NCBI RefSeq assembly: GCF_015706575.1
Contig: NW_024037068.1
Coordinates: 1,364,001-1,428,000 of the forward strand
Source of the DNA: Patiria miniata
Taxonomy: Eukaryota > Echinodermata > Asteroidea > Valvatida > Asterinidae
DNA length: 64,000 nt
Reading direction: 5' to 3'
Under the pieces are notes generated by a model. The model was not told where the DNA came from. It worked only from the letters and a program-made list of their open reading frames with translations, and ran no database searches. The first letter of the stretch is position 1. Each line of letters begins with the position of its first letter. This document shows, piece by piece, positions 60,118 through 64,000 of the stretch. The position numbers and the translations under genes were made by a program.

Positions 60118-60475
60118 TATAATAGTGGATATTTATAAAGCACACGTATGCACCAGGACTGGTGCTCAAGGCGCCACATCATTATTACCCCTGCTCATTA
60201 GGCACATGAAACATTCCAAATACCATCTCAGCTCCCTGGGGAGTATACAGCTCGATGCAGCCTAATGCAAGGAAGCTAATTCGATCACAATAACCATCTC
60301 TGCCCTCACAGGTACCCATTTACTCCTGGGTGGAGAGAAGCAATGAGTGACAAAGTGCCTTGCCCAAGGGCACACGCACCATGACCCCGGCTGGACTCGA
60401 ACCCACAACCTGTAGCTTTACCCACAGACCACGAATCAGTGCCCTTAACCACGAGGCCACAGTACTCCTTAAAAA
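60118..60475 (-). repeat. Full-length SINE, second family (FOXRED2 intron 3)
   Basis: Minus strand: head TGGCCTCGTGGTTAAGGGCA and GGTTCGAGTCCAGCC, body GGGCAAGGCACTTTGTCACT and CACCCAGGAGTAAATGGGTA, tail GTGCTTTATAAATATCC ending in ATT repeats. About 358 bp. Confidence 0.75.
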
Positions 60476-60834
60476 GTATATACATGTATTGCATTTAAAC
60501 TTGTAAACTTTTGTAAACATACAAAACATGATAACGTTTTGATAACATTATTTAGACAGACAGGTATCACGGTGATTATGTTTGTCAAACATCAAATGCA
60601 CTATCAAACTTACACTTTTTTATGAGCCATATGAACCACACAGGGAAACTGATTAGGAGAATTATAGCAATTGAAATGTTATCTATAATAACACGCAAGT
60701 GCCTGTTCGGCTGTTTGGATGTTTGTCCGGGCTTATTCTCGGAAGTGTGCAGGTTGCACGGTGCTCAAACTCGGTGGGTGGGTGAGACTTTGTCTAGCTT
60801 AGATTTTTTCAACGTTTGTTAAGCGATTGCGACC

Positions 60835-60882
60835 CCGGGGGGCCCCTCCCCAGGGGTCCCCTCCCCAGGGGTCCTCTCCTTT
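60835..60882 (+). repeat. Short GC-rich tandem repeat
   Basis: About three units of CCCCTCCCCAGGGGT. Each CCCCAGGGG core can fold back on itself. Confidence 0.75.
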
Positions 60883-61545
60883 ACGTACGTATACATACGT
60901 ACAGTTTGTGTACGTGTATACATTCACGCACGTACATGAACGCATACATGTACACACGCTGTGATTGCATCTGAAAGGGGAACTCCCAAGCTACACACCA
61001 ATATGACTATAGAGGTCGCTGTTCATATGGGTCTGTATGACAAAAACAGCGGGGCGGTTTCGGGTGCAAAATGATCGCAGTAGTGGGACTTCTAATGGTA
61101 ATTAATCGCTACATCCAGCAACTCTACGCTTCTACAAACTGCCAAAGCCGGGTAACCGCCTAGTTTTGTAATAATGGTGGTAGACCTGTTGTCACCTGTA
61201 ATAAAACTTTGTTCAAAACAATAAATGTGGGTATGCTATTTGCACTTGAAAATGAAATTCTTTTCTGAAGTGTCAAGCTGTTTATACCATGGAAAATTAT
61301 ATATTTTTGCTACCAGCAGAAATTTAAATTACCAAATGCACCTTGTACAGGAAATTATTTACTTGACTGTACATCAACAAAAAAGCCTAAACTCATAAAA
61401 TAAAATCATAATGCGGACAAGCCATATGTTCTGTTCTCAGACATAGACCTCTAGTTTTTTTGTTAAGATTTTTTTTAATTTTGCTTCGTGCATATGTCAT
61501 AATGCATCTTTGAGTTCTATTTTATTGAGTCTCAAATTATTTGTT

Positions 61546-61965
61546 TGGCTCATTCCATACATTTTGAGTCCCTTTTTGTATAGTGTCCCTAATACATCTG
61601 ATATAACATCAGGGACGGGTCTCGCTTTCAGGAAAGAGGGGTGGAGGGGGTTTGATATGAGGGGGGTGGGGGGGGGGTTGAAGGCACGCCTGAGCCCTAG
61701 GGGGTCTGGTTTGGATTTGCAATGCTTTATCCTGTATTCTAAGGCAATTTGAAAATAAATTTAGGAACTTTAGTATACATGTACCATTTATTATTTTTGG
61801 CCCATTTTAATACTAGCATGACATGTCAGTGGCTGAACTGGGGGGGGGGGGGGGGCAACTAGATCCAGACAGGTTAGTGCCGGGGGAGGGGGCCTGTGCC
61901 CTGGGGGGGGGGGCACCAAAAAATGTTCACACTTCTGGACCCAAACTTCTGGAATGACCCATCTG
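61546..61965 (+). repeat. G-rich dispersed repeat, copy 2
   Basis: GGCTCATTCCATACATTTTG, CGGGTCTCGCTTTCAGGAAA, a G-tract and AAGGCACGCCTGAGCC match 52311 onward. The right end CTTCTGGAATGACCCA is roughly the inverse of the left, so this may be a complete element with runs of 12 or more G inside (61840-61856, 61902-61912). Confidence 0.5.
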
Positions 61966-62526
61966 TCAGTTTAAAAATGCTTATCCATCTTAGTATTCGT
62001 CTGTTTCTTTTTCATTTTCCAACATTTTCTCTTTCTCCCATTGCTTCGTTCTTTTCCATAAGTTATTCTTGGCAGTTCATTCAATCAAATATCGCATTGC
62101 AGGTAATCTCATAAACCTTATACCATATTGGTAAAAACTATGCAAAATAGACAAAAAGGTACCGGTAGCAGGGACATAATGTGCACATGTATTTGTACAT
62201 ATCAGCAAATGTGAGGTTAACCCATTAGCTATTCATTGCATTTATTCCCAAATGAATTCACTAATTCATGCAGTGCTGCGACAGTTTTGGGTGTTAAAAA
62301 GGGATCATGACATGACTGTTACAGTGGCACATATTTTGTGCAGTTTTTCATTCTCCTGAAAGTATTAGTATTAATATAAGGGAATAAATGTGTGTGCTTT
62401 GCCGGTTTTAAACAAGTACATTTAAAATCGGCTCGGGGACTGGACGCTGCTAATTGTCTGAGACAAGGGCAAGGGACATTATTAGCGACCAGGCCCCTGA
62501 GCTGGTCTTAAAAGTACTTAAAAGGC

Positions 62527-62972
62527 ATTTCCCCCCCCCCCCCCCAGTTTTTTCTTTGCCCCCCAGTTAAACATAATATTAATTATGTTTATTTCCTTCG
62601 CTGTTAAGATTCATAAAATGTGGACACATTTTAGGCCAAAGAAAGCATTATCAGCATTGGTACTTTGTGGAAAAAACACGCCACAAATGCATTTATACAG
62701 CCGTAGATAGTGTGCAGCCAATGTCTTTGTACATTTGTTATACACCATTTTCTGTGGTTTGATACATTATCTACAGCTGTGTAAATGCATTTTGGCATGT
62801 TTTGTCCACAAAGTACCAATGTTTATAATGCTTTCATTGGCCCAAAATGTGTCCACATTTTATGAATCTTAACAGCGAAGGAAATAAACATAATTAATCT
62901 ATTTATTGATAAAGTGTTGGGAGAAAACTGGGGGGGGGGGCAAAGAAAAAATTCTGGGGGGGAAATGCCCCC
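62527..62972 (+). mobile_element. Long foldback element before FOXRED2 exon 4
   Basis: Arms of about 190-215 bp pair: left ATTTCC with a C-tract, CTTTGCCCCCCAG, TTCGCTGTTAAGATTCATAA and ATGTGGACACATTTTAGGCC; right the inverse of these. The loop is about 62718-62757. It ends about 140 nt before the exon 4 acceptor. Confidence 0.72.
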
Positions 62973-63113
62973 CATGGGACACCCCCCCCCCTTTTTTTTT
63001 TCTTTCACTTTTTCTTCTGGTTTTTTGGTTTGATCTCTCCTGGTTTTTTGGTTTGGTCATTGTTTGCATCTCTTATTGTTGAATATTTTTTTTACTTCAT
63101 TTCAAAATCTCAG

Positions 63114-63392
63114 AGCGGTCAACAATGGCCTCCTGGACACGTACCAGCTGAAGTCGCTAGATGGCATCCTAGAGGGCAACATTGAGGACATGGCCATCCT
63201 GAAGCGCCCCGACGGCCGTCTGATCCTGGTGGACCGGTACGAGCTTGAGGAGGTCTTACAAGAGAACGTGACGGACTCAATGATCAACAGTCACGTAACC
63301 CGCAACATGCCCGACAACTTTGCGCTAAGGGAGCCCTATGACAAGGTCATACGCTGCATGGGCTTCAAGTTCGACAACGACATTTTTAACAA
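63114..63392 (+). CDS. FOXRED2: FOXRED2 coding exon 4 (gene continues beyond the window)
   Basis: The exon completes codon 260 (Arg) and encodes residues 261-352 plus two bases of codon 353 (Lys if joined to G). It starts AVNNGLLDTYQLKSLDG, which is almost unchanged from the vertebrate sequence, and ends with YDKVIRCMGFKFDNDIFN, the segment after which the family has its conserved C-terminal half. N311-V-T is a possible glycosylation site. The acceptor is AATCTCAG ending at 63113 and the donor is GTGAGT from 63393. The length is 279 nt, phase 2 on both sides. No further FOXRED2 exon is visible in the last 600 bases, so the 3' half of the gene is outside the window. Confidence 0.92.
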
Positions 63393-63736
63393 GTGAGTTC
63401 CCCTCAACCACATAAGATTAAATACCAGACTCTACGTTTTTAACGAAGGTGTTCTTGTACACTATTGTAACATAGTTTGAGGGTGGATAATCAATATTAT
63501 AACACCTCAACCACATATTCTGTATCTTGATTGGCCAAGAGCGAGGCACATGGCATTCACTGTTTTGGTTATCTTGCTGTCAGTGGCGGCGCCAGACTCT
63601 AACATTTGGGGGGCTCCAATAGGGGAGCAAGGAAATATCAAAATAAAATCTTGTGTATGCACACGCGTGCCCGTTGTCAATGGTCCAGAAATAAGCCACT
63701 AGAGCAACTTCGAAGTGTAGTCGTTTTTATGAATGA

Positions 63737-64000
63737 GAAATGTATCAAACCGCAGAATGGTGTATAACAAATGTACAAAGACGTTGGCTGCACACCATGT
63801 ACTGCTGTATAAAAGCATTTGTGGCATGTTTTGTCTACAACGTACCAATGGTTATAATGATTTCATTGGCCCAAAATGTGTCTCACATTTTATGAATTGT
63901 AACCGCGAAGAAAATAAACATATTTAATCTATTTGTTGATAAAGTGTTGGGAGACAACTGGGGGGAGGGGCAAACGTGGGGGGCAAAGAACAAACTTGGG
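63737..64000 (-). mobile_element. Second copy of the foldback element, cut by the window edge
   Basis: Starting with AATGTATCAAACCGCAGAAT it follows the reverse complement of 62527-62972 through the loop and one arm, ending in G-rich sequence at the window edge. It lies in FOXRED2 intron 4. Confidence 0.65.

Larger units (their letters stand above)
58717..63113 (+). other. FOXRED2 intron 3 (phase 2)
   Basis: The intron is about 4.4 kb with GT-AG ends. It contains two tRNA-derived retroposons on the minus strand (about 59536-59625 and 60118-60475), a C/G-rich short tandem repeat (60835-60882), a G-rich repeat (61546-61965) and a long foldback element (62527-62972). Confidence 0.8.

Noticed and set aside
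63737-64000. Loop inversion relative to the arms in the second foldback copy
   Set aside because: Comparing with the reverse complement of 62527-62972 shows that the whole copy is simply in the opposite orientation.

Overview
This is a eukaryotic window: genes are split by long introns, coding density is very low (about 1.06 kb of secure coding sequence in 64 kb), and most of the rest is a mosaic of short non-autonomous DNA transposons, tRNA-derived SINEs, simple repeats and A/T-rich filler. The one gene I recognise with confidence, FOXRED2, is an animal gene. The abundance of ACATGTAC- and ACCGGTA-type words, with CpG still present, makes me think of a marine invertebrate, perhaps an echinoderm. 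That placement is an impression, not a demonstration.

Genes. On the + strand, four coding exons of FOXRED2 (ER-lumen FAD oxidoreductase, ERFAD) lie at 48354-48703, 50699-50875, 58465-58716 and 63114-63392. They encode about the first 353 residues; the vertebrate protein is near 680, so the 3' half lies beyond the window. Every intron seen is phase 2. On the - strand at the left end, an ATG exon (9416-9536) and a second exon (6989-7147) join in phase to give the first 93 residues of a charged, coiled-coil-like protein I cannot name. A 54-nt third exon (2384-2437) is possible.

Layout. 1-9.6 kb: the unidentified - strand gene with several miniature elements in its introns. 9.7-17 kb: nested DNA elements, a 21-bp minisatellite and a dispersed repeat carrying a central palindrome. 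17-30 kb: mostly unassigned sequence with scattered elements and a GTACTC-rich element. 30.6-32.5 kb: a 1.9-kb element with five exact copies of one 14-mer. 34-35.3 kb: a degenerate tandem duplication, then a second, different reiterated motif. 35.3-47 kb: unassigned sequence, SINEs and hAT-like elements, then the 3' end of a dead LINE at 47.09-47.58 kb. 48.3 kb to the end: FOXRED2, whose introns hold at least ten identifiable elements.

The most useful result is structural. For several transposon insertions the window also holds a related copy without the insertion. This proves the target-site duplication: TAA/TTA for a Harbinger-like set of eight elements, 8 bp for two others. I found no defence system, operon, CRISPR array, intact transposase or intact reverse transcriptase.
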